Part shown: one piece after another, positions 32,611-43,978 of the stretch
How positions within the stretch are numbered: position 1 is the stretch's first letter
Layout: each line of letters opens with the position of its first letter
NCBI GenBank assembly: GCA_944358455.1
Contig: CALVRE010000039.1
Location: 1 to 44,140, forward strand
Length of the DNA stretch: 44,140 nucleotides
Direction: 5' to 3'
Origin: an uncultured Bacilli bacterium
GTDB lineage: Bacteria; Bacillota_I; Bacilli_A; RF39; UBA660
Made by a program: the position numbers and the translations under genes
The notes under the pieces: model-generated
What the model was told of the DNA's origin: nothing
Databases searched by the model: none
The model's input: the letters and a program-made list of their open reading frames with translations, nothing else

Positions 32611-33073
32611 GCAAATCATCGATAATATATGAAATAATATATTCTTTATTTTCTTTTCTTGTTTGCATCGAGACTTTTAATTCTTTCGTAAGATAAGTAT
32701 TGCTCGATTTGCTATAAATCGCATAATAAACAACATCATCTTCGCCACTTGGATTTGCTGGATCTTCGATATTCATTTTCCCTGTTACTCCTACACCATA
32801 CGTACTCGTTGTAAAATCACTAATTGCTTTTGCCATCGCTCGAGCAACTTCCTTACTATACACCGTATAAGCATCAATCGTAGATTTTGGCACTCCCATT
32901 TTGATCTTATAACCATTTGAATAAGTGACAGCTCCAAAATGAAACACTTCGGAAACTCCGGGAATTGAGGTCAATGTATTGGCAAGACACCCTCCCGTAC
33001 AAGATTCCATCGTAGCAATTGTCTCTTTCCTTTCGATTAATTTATGAACGACTTGTTCCACTTTATCATTCAT
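32594..33073 (-). CDS. pncC: Nicotinamide-nucleotide amidohydrolase (CinA C-terminal type)
   Basis: The start is ATG 33071-33073 (159 aa), behind a strong AGAGGAGG; the frame is open further upstream inside nadE. It is the stand-alone CinA C-terminal domain: M-E-S-C-T-G-G-C-L-A, S-I-P-G-V-S-E-V-F-H-F-G-A-V-T-Y-S-N and G-V-T-G-K-M. PncC deamidates NMN to nicotinate mononucleotide, which re-enters NAD synthesis. It overlaps nadE by eight bases, so the two are translationally coupled and act in one pathway. Confidence 0.9.
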   Translation of the reverse strand: MNDKVEQVVHKLIERKETIATMESCTGGCLANTLTSIPGVSEVFHFGAVTYSNGYKIKMGVPKSTIDAYTVYSKEVARAMAKAISDFTTSTYGVGVTGKMNIEDPANPSGEDDVVYYAIYSKSSNTYLTKELKVSMQTRKENKEYIISYIIDDLLAILS

Positions 33074-33848
33074 TTTGATTCCTCCTCTGATAATAATTGT
33101 CGATCCACTTATGTTCATTACGACGATGATAAGATGCTATTTTAGTTTGTATTTCTGGATCTAGTAAAGTTGCATCTTCCATATATGTCGCAATATCTTT
33201 ATAGCGTAGTCCTAACTTCTCTTCATCCGTCATATGACTTAAACCATCACTTGGCTTCTTATATAGTATTTCTCTTGGAACTTCTAGATATTCTCCTATT
33301 TTAATGACTTCTTCAACTGTGTAATCTGCAAGTACAGCAATATCACTTACATTGTCACCACCCTTGGTAAAATATCCAACATATCGTTCTGACTTATTGG
33401 AGTTCCCAACCACTAAATATCCTTGCCCTTTCAACTGAGAAAAGAATGCTCCAATATAATAGCACGCAGCCATACGAAGTCTCGGCTTTAAATTAATATC
33501 ACTATCAACCAGCTCTGATTCATGTTGAATAAGTGCACCAAAACTATCATAAAAACCTTTTCGAAACACATCAAAAGTTTCCGTTAAATCAAAACGATAA
33601 AGAGGAAAATCATAATAAGAACTAATTCGCTTAGCATCTTTTTCATCCTGTTCATTGGAATGACATGGTAAAGCAACACCAATAACATTTTCTTTTCCAA
33701 GTGCCCGTGTAAATAAAGCTGCTGAAACAGCACTATCCTTACCACCGCTAATTCCAATTACAGCACCTTTCAAATGATATTTTTCGTAATAATCTCGAAT
33801 AAAACTCACAATATTTCTTACTTCTTTTGCTGCATCAAATGTTTTCAT
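33066..33848 (-). CDS. nadE: NAD synthetase, ammonia-dependent
   Basis: The 260-aa protein has the PP-loop G-I-S-G-G-K-D-S-A-V and later N-S-N-K-S-E-R, Y-F-T-K-G-G-D and K-K-P-S-D-G-L-S motifs of NadE. It amidates nicotinate adenine dinucleotide to NAD. There is no fused glutaminase domain, so ammonia is the nitrogen donor. The leader up to the next gene (33849-33942) is AT-rich with no clear promoter. Its stop overlaps the pncC start. Confidence 0.93.
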   Translation of the reverse strand: MKTFDAAKEVRNIVSFIRDYYEKYHLKGAVIGISGGKDSAVSAALFTRALGKENVIGVALPCHSNEQDEKDAKRISSYYDFPLYRFDLTETFDVFRKGFYDSFGALIQHESELVDSDINLKPRLRMAACYYIGAFFSQLKGQGYLVVGNSNKSERYVGYFTKGGDNVSDIAVLADYTVEEVIKIGEYLEVPREILYKKPSDGLSHMTDEEKLGLRYKDIATYMEDATLLDPEIQTKIASYHRRNEHKWIDNYYQRRNQNE

Positions 33849-33942
33849 GAAATTCGCTCTCTTTTCTATAAAATGATAATGTTATTCGCCTATCATTATT
33901 TCGTTATAAACACCTTTCTATCTTCTCTTTTTACATGAGAGA

Positions 33943-34974
33943 TTATAATACTTTGCGGTATCCCTCTTTTGTATAATATTTTGTCATAACTAAATAAACT
34001 GCTTCGATCATCAAATAATAAATAACTAGATCTCTCGCATCTTCATCTTCTCTTCCATTTAAACAATTGGATATTGTTCGTTTCTGTTTCTCGGTCAATG
34101 CAGTCAATCCTTGTGAGAGTATCTTTTTCCCTTCCAATACTTCTTCGCATAAGTTATTGACTGTATCAAACTTTGCTTTTAATTTTAATTCTTTCCCTAG
34201 TTTCGGATATGTTTGCTTCCTATAACTTTGAATAAACTGTCGATCGGCATCGCTCAGCTCTATGTATGTCTTCGGACCTTTTCTCAATATTTTTTTCATT
34301 TCCTCGTCCTCGCCTACATAAGTGAGAGTATCTTTTTCCTGTGTTTTTTTTGCTTCTTGTTCACGAAAGTTTTTAAGATATTTTTCCATTTCTCTATCTA
34401 TCTCTTCTGCTTCTTTTCTTCTTTGGTAAGCAACCTCTGGAATGTAAATACCACTTTGTTTTAAATTATAGTTCTTATAAAATTTGACAAATTGAATCAT
34501 AAGTTCTTGATTGGAAATTGTTATAAGTCTACCAGTAAACGGTATATACTCTTTTTCTGGCTTTTGAATATTATGATTTCCTAAATAATGAAATCCTTCT
34601 GGCACACTCCTTTTTTGTGTAATCCAAATAGCTACTCGATAAACGGATAACAAACCTAAATCATCCGGATAGAATGTGATTTCTCCTAACTTTTTTATTT
34701 CCTCTTTTCTTAATGGTTTAAATCGCTCTTCCCAAAGTACAAAGCTTGTTTGAATAAACTCTAAATCGTCAATTTCCTCTTTTGTCTTTGGCAAAGTATC
34801 ATCTTTTGTAATCTTAACATAAAAGATAGGTAAACCATGTACACGATATTCATAGTTATCAATCTTGACAAAGATTAAATAACGATTATTAAATTCTTCA
34901 TCTTCTAGTCCTTCTAGTTTCAAATAAAATGTGTCTCCTATTTCCCAGTTCCATGGATTGCTTTTATCTTTCAT
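33943..34974 (-). CDS. Unrecognised cytoplasmic protein with central charged coiled region
   Basis: The 343-aa protein has no signal peptide or membrane segment. The first 165 residues look like a beta-rich globular domain (F-Y-L-K-L-E-G, R-Y-L-I-F-V-K-I-D). Residues about 185-225 are a very charged helical stretch (R-R-K-E-A-E-E-I-D-R-E-M-E-K-Y-L-K). The last 110 residues look helical, with a Y-Y-L-M-I-E-A-V-Y-L-V-M segment. I know no family. It has a GAGGATG ribosome site and an extended -10 (TGTTATAAA, 34993-35001), so it is likely real and monocistronic. Confidence 0.6.
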   Translation of the reverse strand: MKDKSNPWNWEIGDTFYLKLEGLEDEEFNNRYLIFVKIDNYEYRVHGLPIFYVKITKDDTLPKTKEEIDDLEFIQTSFVLWEERFKPLRKEEIKKLGEITFYPDDLGLLSVYRVAIWITQKRSVPEGFHYLGNHNIQKPEKEYIPFTGRLITISNQELMIQFVKFYKNYNLKQSGIYIPEVAYQRRKEAEEIDREMEKYLKNFREQEAKKTQEKDTLTYVGEDEEMKKILRKGPKTYIELSDADRQFIQSYRKQTYPKLGKELKLKAKFDTVNNLCEEVLEGKKILSQGLTALTEKQKRTISNCLNGREDEDARDLVIYYLMIEAVYLVMTKYYTKEGYRKVL

Positions 34975-34992
34975 AAATCATCCTCTATTTCA

Positions 34993-35001
34993 TTTATAAC
35001 A
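34993..35001 (-). promoter_or_regulatory. Extended -10 promoter of the gene at 33943
   Basis: TGTTATAAA on the minus strand, directly after the pflA terminator and about 19 bases before the ATG at 34974. Confidence 0.45.
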
Positions 35002-35016
35002 TACCATATTTTCTTT

Positions 35017-35051
35017 AAAAAGAAAAGAGAAACACTATCGGTTCTCTTTTC
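35017..35051 (-). terminator. pflBA terminator
   Basis: GAAAAGAGAA-side (35022-35032) and TTCTCTTTTC-side (35042-35051) sequences pair, and five T follow on the minus strand (35017-35021). Confidence 0.8.
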
Positions 35052-35069
35052 ATAATTGAGGAATAAAGA

Positions 35070-35780
35070 TTAATCTTTACTCTTTAATAATGCTTGTAAC
35101 TCTTGCAAGCGTGTTGGATCCATCGCTTTCGTATTTTCTAAAGGATACGGAATTTTTAAATCATGATACTTTTCTTTTCCTAATTCATGATAAGGTAGAA
35201 GTTCGACTTTTTCCACATTGGGAATTTGTTTTATATATTGTTTTAATTTTAAGATATAATCTTCTGTATCATTGATTCCAGGAACGATTACTTGGCGTAA
35301 CCAAAGGGGTTTTTGCATTTTAATACATACATCTAGAAAATGATGAAACTCCTTCATCGTTGATCCTGTCATTTTTTTAAACCCTTCTTCGTCGATCGCT
35401 TTAATATCGAGAATGACAAGATCGGTATATTTTAAAATTTCTTCATAATCACCAAATCCAACACCGGCTGTATCTAAAGCAGTATGAAGATTACAAGTTT
35501 TCGCAAGGCGCAAACATTCTAACAAGAATTCTGGTTGAAGAAGTGGCTCTCCTCCTGAAAAGGTAAGACCACCTTCTTCTCCATAATAATTTTTATATTT
35601 TAGTACTTTCCTTATTAATTCATCAGGAGTCATAAGAAGTTTATCTTCCATTTTCCATGTTTCAGGATTATGACAAAATAAACATCTTAACTTACATCCT
35701 TGTAAAAAGACGACATAACGAATTCCGGGACCATCTACTAGTCCCATTGTTTCGATCGATGAAATACTACCCTTGATCAT
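35070..35780 (-). CDS. pflA: Pyruvate formate-lyase activating enzyme
   Basis: The 236-aa radical SAM protein has the cluster motif C-K-L-R-C-L-F-C and the GGEP-type S-G-G-E-P-L-L-Q. It makes the glycyl radical on PflB under anaerobic conditions. Length is that of the short PflA form with no extra ferredoxin-like insert. It overlaps the end of pflB by four bases (ATGA), so translation is coupled, and a terminator follows. Confidence 0.95.
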   Translation of the reverse strand: MIKGSISSIETMGLVDGPGIRYVVFLQGCKLRCLFCHNPETWKMEDKLLMTPDELIRKVLKYKNYYGEEGGLTFSGGEPLLQPEFLLECLRLAKTCNLHTALDTAGVGFGDYEEILKYTDLVILDIKAIDEEGFKKMTGSTMKEFHHFLDVCIKMQKPLWLRQVIVPGINDTEDYILKLKQYIKQIPNVEKVELLPYHELGKEKYHDLKIPYPLENTKAMDPTRLQELQALLKSKD

Positions 35781-38002
35781 ACACGTTCATGGAAAGTACG
35801 GCTAATTACTTCTAATTGTTGTTCACGGCTAAGACGATTAAAATTAACCGCATAACCAGAAACACGAATTGTTAGAGTTGGATATTTCTCTGGGTGTTCC
35901 ATAGCATCTACTAACGTTTCACGATTGAACACATTAACATTAAGATGTTGTGCCCCCTGTTTAAAATAACCATCTAACAGACTTACTAAGTTTTGAATTC
36001 TTTCTTCTTCTGTATGTCCTAAAGCATTTGGAACAATGGAGAAAGTGTTAGATACTCCATCTTGGCAAATATCTTTATAAGGAATTTTCGCAACCGAATT
36101 TAATGATGCAAGTGCTCCACTTTCATCTCTTCCATGCATTGGATTAGCACCTGGCGCGAATGGCACTCCGGATGCTCTTCCATCTGGAGTTGCTCCCGTT
36201 TTCTTACCATATACGACATTTGATGTAATTGTTAAAATTGATAAGGTATGAATAGCATTACGATAAAGTGGATGTTTTTTTAATTCGTTTGAAAATTTTG
36301 TTACGAGATCGACAGCAATTTTGTCAACACGATCATCGTCGTTTCCATATTTTGGATAATCTCCTTCGATTTCAAAATCAATGGCAATACCATCTTCATC
36401 ACGAATCGGTTTTACTTTCGCATACTTAATTGCCGATAGTGAATCAACTGCAACTGATAATCCAGCTGCCCCAAAAGCCATCAAACGACCAACTTTCGTA
36501 TCATGAAGGGCCATTTGACCTCTTTCATATGCGTATTTATCGTGCATGTAGTGAATAATATTCATTGCATCTACATAAGTTTTCGCTACTTTCTCAAGCA
36601 TGATATCATATGCTTTTTTGACTTTATCATAATCCAATATTTCATCCGTAATTGGTTCAATTCCATCGACTACTTTGTCCTTCTTCATTTCATCAACACC
36701 ACCATTGATTGCATAAAGAAGAGCCTTCGCCAAATTGCAACGAGCTCCAAAGAACTGCATTTGCTTTCCTACTTTCATGGCTGATACACAACATGCGATC
36801 GCATAGTCATCGCCATAAATTGGTCTCATCAAGTCATCACTTTCGTATTGAAGAGCATCTGTTTTAATACTCATCATTGCACAGTACTTCTTGAAGTTCT
36901 CTGGTAGATCATTACTCCAAAGAACAGTCATGTTTGGCTCTGGTGCTGGTCCTAGATTCGTAAGAGTATGAAGATAGCGGAAAGAGTTTTTTGTGACTAA
37001 ACTTTTTCCATCTAAGCTCATACCACCAATCGATTCTGTAACCCAAGTTGGATCACCAGCAAAAAGTTCATTATATTCTGGTGTTCTAAGATGACGAGCA
37101 ATACGTAACTTAATGATGAATTGATCGATCAATTCTTGAGCCTCATCTTCTGTTAAATTCCCTTCTTCTAGATCTCTTTCGATATAAATATCTAAGAAAG
37201 TAGAGGTTCTCCCTAAACTCATAGCGGCTCCGTTATTTTCTTTGATGGCTGCTAAGTATCCAAAGTATAACCATTGAATCGCTTCTTTCGCATTCTCTGC
37301 CGGCTTACTAATATCAAATCCATAAGCAAGAGCCATTTGCTTCATTTCTTCTAAAGCTCGATATTGTTCACTTACTTCTTCGCGTAATTGAATAATATCA
37401 GGAGTGATTTCTCCAACTAAGTTATCCCAATCTTTTTTCTTTTCTGCCATCAAGTAATCGATTCCATATAACGCAATACGACGATAGTCTCCAATAATAC
37501 GTCCTCTACCATAAGCATCTGGTAATCCAGTGATCAACCCAGCATGACGAGCTTTCCTAATATCACTTGTATAAGCATCAAATACTCCTTGATTATGAGT
37601 TTTACGATAAAGATTGAAGTAATGATCTACTTCAGGATCTAATTCATATCCATATGATTTTAATGCACTATAAACCATACGAATTCCTCCATATGGATTT
37701 ACGATTCTCTTCAATGGTTCGTCTGTTTGTAATCCTACGATTACTTCATTTTCTTTATCGATATATCCAGGATCAAAAGCGTTGATTCCTGACATATGTT
37801 TTGTATCGACATCGAGAATGCCTCGTTTTAATTCTTCTTGTAACAAGGTTTGACATTTTGACCACACTTTTTCAGTCTTTTTACTAACACCGGCCAAAAA
37901 ATGATCATCGCCAGTATATTCTTTATAATTGTTCAGAATGAAATCGCGTACATCGATTCCTTCCTTCCATTTATTTCCTTTAAAATTTCTCCATGTTTCC
38001 AT
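35777..38002 (-). CDS. pflB: Formate C-acetyltransferase (pyruvate formate-lyase)
   Basis: The 741-aa glycyl radical enzyme converts pyruvate and CoA to acetyl-CoA and formate. The active-site pair is in I-A-C-C-V-S-A-M and the radical Gly is in R-V-S-G-Y-A-V near the C-terminus. Other PFL stretches include [13 protein letters not shown] and G-A-T-P-D-G-R. It indicates mixed-acid-type anaerobic sugar metabolism. An extended -10 promoter and AAAGGAGG precede it. Confidence 0.97.
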   Translation of the reverse strand: METWRNFKGNKWKEGIDVRDFILNNYKEYTGDDHFLAGVSKKTEKVWSKCQTLLQEELKRGILDVDTKHMSGINAFDPGYIDKENEVIVGLQTDEPLKRIVNPYGGIRMVYSALKSYGYELDPEVDHYFNLYRKTHNQGVFDAYTSDIRKARHAGLITGLPDAYGRGRIIGDYRRIALYGIDYLMAEKKKDWDNLVGEITPDIIQLREEVSEQYRALEEMKQMALAYGFDISKPAENAKEAIQWLYFGYLAAIKENNGAAMSLGRTSTFLDIYIERDLEEGNLTEDEAQELIDQFIIKLRIARHLRTPEYNELFAGDPTWVTESIGGMSLDGKSLVTKNSFRYLHTLTNLGPAPEPNMTVLWSNDLPENFKKYCAMMSIKTDALQYESDDLMRPIYGDDYAIACCVSAMKVGKQMQFFGARCNLAKALLYAINGGVDEMKKDKVVDGIEPITDEILDYDKVKKAYDIMLEKVAKTYVDAMNIIHYMHDKYAYERGQMALHDTKVGRLMAFGAAGLSVAVDSLSAIKYAKVKPIRDEDGIAIDFEIEGDYPKYGNDDDRVDKIAVDLVTKFSNELKKHPLYRNAIHTLSILTITSNVVYGKKTGATPDGRASGVPFAPGANPMHGRDESGALASLNSVAKIPYKDICQDGVSNTFSIVPNALGHTEEERIQNLVSLLDGYFKQGAQHLNVNVFNRETLVDAMEHPEKYPTLTIRVSGYAVNFNRLSREQQLEVISRTFHERV

Positions 38003-38029
38003 ATTATAGCCTCCTTTATAACAATATTT

Positions 38030-38038
38030 ATTATAGCA
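38030..38038 (-). promoter_or_regulatory. Extended -10 promoter of pflBA
   Basis: TGCTATAAT on the minus strand (TATAAT at 38030-38035); start near 38023. No terminator separates dut from pflB, so readthrough from the nrdDG-dut operon is possible. Confidence 0.55.
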
Positions 38039-38068
38039 TATCTCTAGTGGAAAGAAAACGGGATATTT

Positions 38069-38515
38069 TTACTTTCTACCAGTAGAGCCAAATCCCCCTG
38101 TTCCTCTTTCCGTTTCTCCTAATGTTTGTACTTCTTCAAAATCAGCTTGTAAGAACGGTGTAATGACAAGTTGAGCTATTCGTTCTTGTGGTTCGATTTG
38201 TTGTGAAGTCTTAGAATGATTGTGAAGCGCAACCATAATTTCGCCACGATAATCACTATCAATTACTCCTACTTTATTCGCTGGAGCGAGTCCTTTTTTA
38301 GTGGCAAGACCGCTTCTTGCATAGATAAGTCCAGCATATCCTTCTGGTATTTCCATGGCCAGCCCAGTCTTAACTAGTACGGTTTCTCCTGCTTCAATAT
38401 TCAAATTTTCTTCTAGACAGGCATATAAATCAGCTCCTGCCGAAAAAGCACTTCCATAAGTTGGCACAATTGCTTTTTCATTCAATTTTTTAAAACGAAC
38501 TATTTCTTTTAACAT
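38069..38515 (-). CDS. dut: Trimeric dUTP diphosphatase
   Basis: The start is ATG 38513-38515 (148 aa), overlapping the nrdG stop by seven bases; the upstream extension would need a TTG inside nrdG. All five motifs of homotrimeric dUTPases are visible: A-G-A-D-L-Y-A, R-S-G-L-A, G-V-I-D-S-D-Y-R-G-E-I, R-I-A-Q-L-V-I and R-G-T-G-G-F-G-S-T-G. It removes dUTP and supplies dUMP. Coupling to nrdDG places it with anaerobic dNTP synthesis. It is unrelated in fold to the MazG-type dUTPase at 24622. Confidence 0.96.
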   Translation of the reverse strand: MLKEIVRFKKLNEKAIVPTYGSAFSAGADLYACLEENLNIEAGETVLVKTGLAMEIPEGYAGLIYARSGLATKKGLAPANKVGVIDSDYRGEIMVALHNHSKTSQQIEPQERIAQLVITPFLQADFEEVQTLGETERGTGGFGSTGRK

Positions 38516-39048
38516 CCTTCTGTTATTCCTTCCCAAATGATTATTTTATTTTGTTTTAAACTTTGTTTGACATCGATCACACGTTGATTACTCGACCCTC
38601 GAAATTTCAAGTTAGGACTTTTTAAATTCATTTCAAATTTTCCATCGACTAAAACATCGAGATAAGAGACCAATTCTTTCGTATAGGAATACTTCTTCAT
38701 CATATCATCACAGATGTCACGATCAAATAAATATCCCGAATAAGCCCATATATCTTTCGTATCTCCATACACTTCATGAACTTTTCTAAGTAATGGCAGT
38801 AATCCTTCTTGATTCGATGGTTCGAATGGTTCTCCACCCAATAACGATAATCCACGAATATAAGATGGTCTCAAAGATTCGATAATTTGATTGATCGTAT
38901 CTTCTGTAAATGGTTTCCCATAATGAAAATCCCATGCCTCATGATTGAAACATCCTTTGCAATGATGGGTGCATCCACTTACAAACAAAGAGACACGTAC
39001 GCCAACACCATTGGCAATATCATAATTTTTAATATCTGCGTAATACAT
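38509..39048 (-). CDS. nrdG: Anaerobic ribonucleotide reductase activating protein
   Basis: The 179-aa radical SAM protein has C-T-H-H-C-K-G-C and S-L-L-G-G-E-P. It generates the glycyl radical on NrdD. It lies nine bases after nrdD and overlaps dut. The motif F-N-H-E-A-W-D following the cluster is typical of NrdG. Confidence 0.95.
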   Translation of the reverse strand: MYYADIKNYDIANGVGVRVSLFVSGCTHHCKGCFNHEAWDFHYGKPFTEDTINQIIESLRPSYIRGLSLLGGEPFEPSNQEGLLPLLRKVHEVYGDTKDIWAYSGYLFDRDICDDMMKKYSYTKELVSYLDVLVDGKFEMNLKSPNLKFRGSSNQRVIDVKQSLKQNKIIIWEGITEGC

Positions 39049-39057
39049 AAAAGCCTC

Positions 39058-41184
39058 CTAAAGATGAGTCACTCTAGCTTTAATTTCTTTTGTTTTTCCT
39101 ACATTCCAGAAATTTTCTCCTAAATATCCACAGGTCCTACGAGTTACGTTCATTTTATTTTTATCTTTATTGCCACATTGTGGACATTCCCATTCTAGTT
39201 GATCATTAATCTTGATTTCTCCATCGAAACCACAAACATGACAATAATCGCTCTTTGTATTAAATTCAGCATATTGAATATGGTCATAAATAAATTTGAC
39301 AACTTCTTCCATCGCTTCTAAATTATGTTTCATATTTGGAATTTCGACATAAGAAATGGCTCCTCCAGAAGAGATCTTTTGAAATTCACTTTCAAATTCC
39401 AACTTGTGGAAAGCATCGATATGTTCTCTTACATCGACATGATAAGAATTCGTATAGTATCCTTTATCCGTAACATCTGGAATATCTCCGAATTTTTCCT
39501 TATCGATTTTAGCAAAACGATAACACAAACTTTCCGCTGGTGTTCCATAAAGTCCAAAACCGATGCCTGTTTCTTTTTTCCAACGATCAGTCGTAGTTCT
39601 TAAATAATTCATAACTTTAAGAGCAAATGCTTTCCCTTTTTCCGTCGTATGAGATTCACCAGTCATGAGTTTGGTCATTTCATAGATTCCAATATATCCA
39701 AGTGAAATCGTCGAATATCCATCTTTTAATAAAGAATCGATTTTTTCACCAGACGCTAAACGGGCAATTGCCCCATAACGAAAATGAATGGGACTGATAT
39801 CAGCTGAAGTTCCCAAAAGAGCATAATGGCGACACATCAAAGCTTCATAACAGAGTTCCAAACGTTCTTCTAATAAATCAAAGAAAATGTTTTCATCTTG
39901 ATGAGCTAAAATCGCAATTTGGGGAAGATTGATACTGACGACACCTTGATTAAATCTTCCCTCCCATTTATAGTTTCCTTTGTCATCTTTCCATGGACTC
40001 AAGAAACTTCTGCATCCCATCGGACTGAAAACATTTCCTTCATAATTTTCACGCATTTTCTTGGCTGAAATATAATCAGGATACATTCTCTTAGAAGAGC
40101 ACTTTACTGCTAGTTTGGTAATATAATCGTATTTTCCACCTTTTAATGCATTGTGTTCATCTAGTACATAAATTAATTTAGGAAACGCTGGTGTAATATA
40201 AACGCCTTTTTCATTCTTAAATCCTTGTAAACGTTGTTTTAATATCTCTTCTATGATGAGAGCATTTTCTTCGATATAAGGATCATCTTCTTTTAAGTAT
40301 AAAAATAAAGTTACAAAAGGTGTTTGTCCATTCGTTGTCATAAGAGTATTGATTTGATATTGAATTGTTTGAACACCACTTGCAAGTTCTGATTGTAGGC
40401 GATCAGCGACAAGACTATCGATCATTTTTTTACTCAATTTTCCTTCGTATTTCGCTTTTAATTCTCTTTCGAATTTATCACGACTGCGACGTAGATATTT
40501 ACCTAAGTGACTAACATCTACCGATTGTCCTCCATATTGTCCGCTTGCTACGGCAGCAATAATTTGTGTCATAACAGTACATGCGACTTGAAAACTCTTC
40601 GGTGTTTCGATCAATTTACCATTCATGACAGTACCATTATCGAGCATATCACCAATATTGATCAAACAACAATTAAAAATTGGTTGTAAAAAATAATCGG
40701 CATCATGAAAATGAAGAATTCCATTTTCGTGTGCTTCGACAATCTTTTCTGGAAGCAAAATACGTTTTGTTAAATCTTTTGAAACTTCTCCGGCAATTAA
40801 ATCACGTTGCGTAGAAGCAATAATAGCATTTTTATTAGAATTTTCTTCCATTACTTCTTTATTCGTTTTACGAATGAGTCCCAAAATTGATTCATCTGTA
40901 GTATTCTGTTTACGAATCAAAGCACGTGTATAACGATAGACAATATATTCTTTCGCTAATTGATAATGTCCAATTTCCATTAATTTTTCTTCGATAATAT
41001 CTTGAATATCTTCCACTAAGATACGTTTTTTATTCAGTGATTCGATATATTCGATGATATCGTCGATCTCCCCCATCGTAGTTCTTTCTTTCGCGATTAC
41101 ATCACGATTGGCTTTGGTAATCGCTACTCTAATTTTCTCTCTTTCATATTCAACTATTTTTCCGTCTCTCTTGACAACTTTCAT
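39058..41184 (-). CDS. nrdD: Anaerobic (class III) ribonucleoside-triphosphate reductase
   Basis: The start is ATG 41182-41184 (708 aa), behind AGGGGAG. The N-terminus is an ATP-cone (V-V-K-R-D-G-K-I-V-E-Y-E). The glycyl-radical core includes H-D-A-D-Y, and G-C-R-S-F-L-S. Near the end is a zinc site (C-H-V-C-G and C-P-Q-C-G) followed by R-T-C-G-Y-L-G with the radical Gly. It reduces NTPs to dNTPs without oxygen, using formate as reductant in the best-known enzymes; Pfl next door produces formate. The promoter carries a palindrome centred at -41.5 beside a divergent Crp/Fnr-type gene. Confidence 0.96.
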   Translation of the reverse strand: MKVVKRDGKIVEYEREKIRVAITKANRDVIAKERTTMGEIDDIIEYIESLNKKRILVEDIQDIIEEKLMEIGHYQLAKEYIVYRYTRALIRKQNTTDESILGLIRKTNKEVMEENSNKNAIIASTQRDLIAGEVSKDLTKRILLPEKIVEAHENGILHFHDADYFLQPIFNCCLINIGDMLDNGTVMNGKLIETPKSFQVACTVMTQIIAAVASGQYGGQSVDVSHLGKYLRRSRDKFERELKAKYEGKLSKKMIDSLVADRLQSELASGVQTIQYQINTLMTTNGQTPFVTLFLYLKEDDPYIEENALIIEEILKQRLQGFKNEKGVYITPAFPKLIYVLDEHNALKGGKYDYITKLAVKCSSKRMYPDYISAKKMRENYEGNVFSPMGCRSFLSPWKDDKGNYKWEGRFNQGVVSINLPQIAILAHQDENIFFDLLEERLELCYEALMCRHYALLGTSADISPIHFRYGAIARLASGEKIDSLLKDGYSTISLGYIGIYEMTKLMTGESHTTEKGKAFALKVMNYLRTTTDRWKKETGIGFGLYGTPAESLCYRFAKIDKEKFGDIPDVTDKGYYTNSYHVDVREHIDAFHKLEFESEFQKISSGGAISYVEIPNMKHNLEAMEEVVKFIYDHIQYAEFNTKSDYCHVCGFDGEIKINDQLEWECPQCGNKDKNKMNVTRRTCGYLGENFWNVGKTKEIKARVTHL

Positions 41185-41212
41185 CTGTACATCTCCCCTA
41201 TTATATGGTTTT

Positions 41213-41241
41213 ATTATAAAACTTTTCGAAAAGGTTGTCTG
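41213..41241 (-). promoter_or_regulatory. nrdD promoter
   Basis: On the minus strand CAGACA (41236-41241, a poor -35) is 17 bases from TATAAT (41213-41218), giving a start near 41206. A weak -35 next to an activator-like site is typical of activator-dependent promoters. A second TATAAT (41200-41205) has no -35. Confidence 0.6.
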
Positions 41242-41255
41242 TTGCAATTGCAACA
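41240..41255. promoter_or_regulatory. Perfect Crp/Fnr-type palindrome in the nrdD-regulator intergenic region
   Basis: TGTTGCAATTGCAACA is a perfect 16-base palindrome with TGTTG-N6-CAACA, the size and layout of Crp/Fnr-family operators. Its centre (between 41247 and 41248) is at -41.5 from the predicted nrdD start, the class II activator position. It also covers the -35 (TTGCAA, 41248-41253) of the divergent regulator gene. Confidence 0.65.
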
Positions 41256-41276
41256 TTTCTGCTTTTTTGTTAAAAT
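41248..41276 (+). promoter_or_regulatory. Promoter of the Crp/Fnr-family regulator gene
   Basis: TTGCAA (41248-41253), a 17-base spacer and an extended -10 TGTTAAAAT (TAAAAT at 41271-41276). The start near 41283 leaves almost no leader before the first ATG at 41287. Confidence 0.5.
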
Positions 41277-41286
41277 TATTTTAGTG

Positions 41287-41922
41287 ATGTCCATGAAAGA
41301 AAAAATAGAACTTATCAACCATTTAAAATCGTTACTCCCAAAATGTGGGAGAATGCAAGTAAAAACGTTTCAAAAAGGCGATAACGTCATGACTTATCTA
41401 GCGAAAAGAAACCAAATATGCGTTGTTTTGAATGGGGTTGTCGACTTGGTACGTTACGATGCGAGTGGCAGTAAAGCGATCGTCGAGCGTTATCGTGAAA
41501 ATGATTTATTTGGAGAGGCTTTTCATCCTGTCGTAACCAATAACGAACTGTTTGTCGTTGCGAAAGAAAAAAGTGAGATTTTACAGTTTATCTATGATGA
41601 TTTAGAAGAAAAATGTAATAAGAATTGTAAAACTCACACTGTTTTATATAATGATTTGTTAAAATTGACCATATTAAAAACCATCGATCAAAATATTCGT
41701 ATCGAACTATTAACCAAAACAACGATTCGTGAAAAACTACTTTTTTACTTTTCTTATTTATCAATCAATAATTACGGTAAAGAATTTACGATTCCGTTTT
41801 CATTTACTGATTTATCTGATTATTTTAATGTTGATCGGAGTGCCTTAATGCGAGAATTAAAACATCTTAGTAGCGAGGGTTTTATCGAACGAAATGGTAA
41901 ATACATTAAATTATTATATTAA
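41287..41922 (+). CDS. Crp/Fnr-family transcriptional regulator
   Basis: The start is ATG 41287-41289 (211 aa) or the ATG two codons later; the frame is open upstream only by running through the operator. An N-terminal cyclic-nucleotide-binding-type beta barrel (about 20-105) contains Q-I-C-V-V-L-N-G-V-V-D-L and N-D-L-F-G-E. A long dimer helix and a winged helix-turn-helix (about 172-208) with F-T-D-L-S-D-Y-F-N-V-D-R-S-A-L-M-R-E-L follow. Four Cys (C20, C45, C110, C114) are present but not in the E. coli FNR spacing. Divergence from nrdD and the shared palindrome suggest it controls anaerobic dNTP synthesis and itself. Confidence 0.8.
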   Translation: MSMKEKIELINHLKSLLPKCGRMQVKTFQKGDNVMTYLAKRNQICVVLNGVVDLVRYDASGSKAIVERYRENDLFGEAFHPVVTNNELFVVAKEKSEILQFIYDDLEEKCNKNCKTHTVLYNDLLKLTILKTIDQNIRIELLTKTTIREKLLFYFSYLSINNYGKEFTIPFSFTDLSDYFNVDRSALMRELKHLSSEGFIERNGKYIKLLY

Positions 41923-41949
41923 AAAGGTTCAAGTAAACTTGAACCTTTT
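41922..41949. terminator. Bidirectional terminator between the regulator gene and ligA
   Basis: Arms AAAAGGTTCAAG (41922-41933) and CTTGAACCTTTT (41938-41949) are perfect complements around TAAA. The T-run is best on the minus strand, for ligA. Confidence 0.82.
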
Positions 41950-41951
41950 CC

Positions 41952-43949
<1,998 letters not shown>

Positions 43950-43957
43950 CTATTTTT

Positions 43958-43966
43958 ATTATATCA
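43958..43966 (-). promoter_or_regulatory. Extended -10 promoter of ligA
   Basis: TGATATAAT on the minus strand (TATAAT at 43958-43963); start near 43951, about 11 bases before the ATG. Confidence 0.55.
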
Positions 43967-43978
43967 TTTTCGTTGCAA

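Noticed and set aside
41242-41286. Longer N-terminus for the Crp/Fnr-type regulator starting at a TTG
   Set aside because: It would start inside the operator, upstream of the predicted transcription start, and encodes a hydrophobic stretch foreign to the family.
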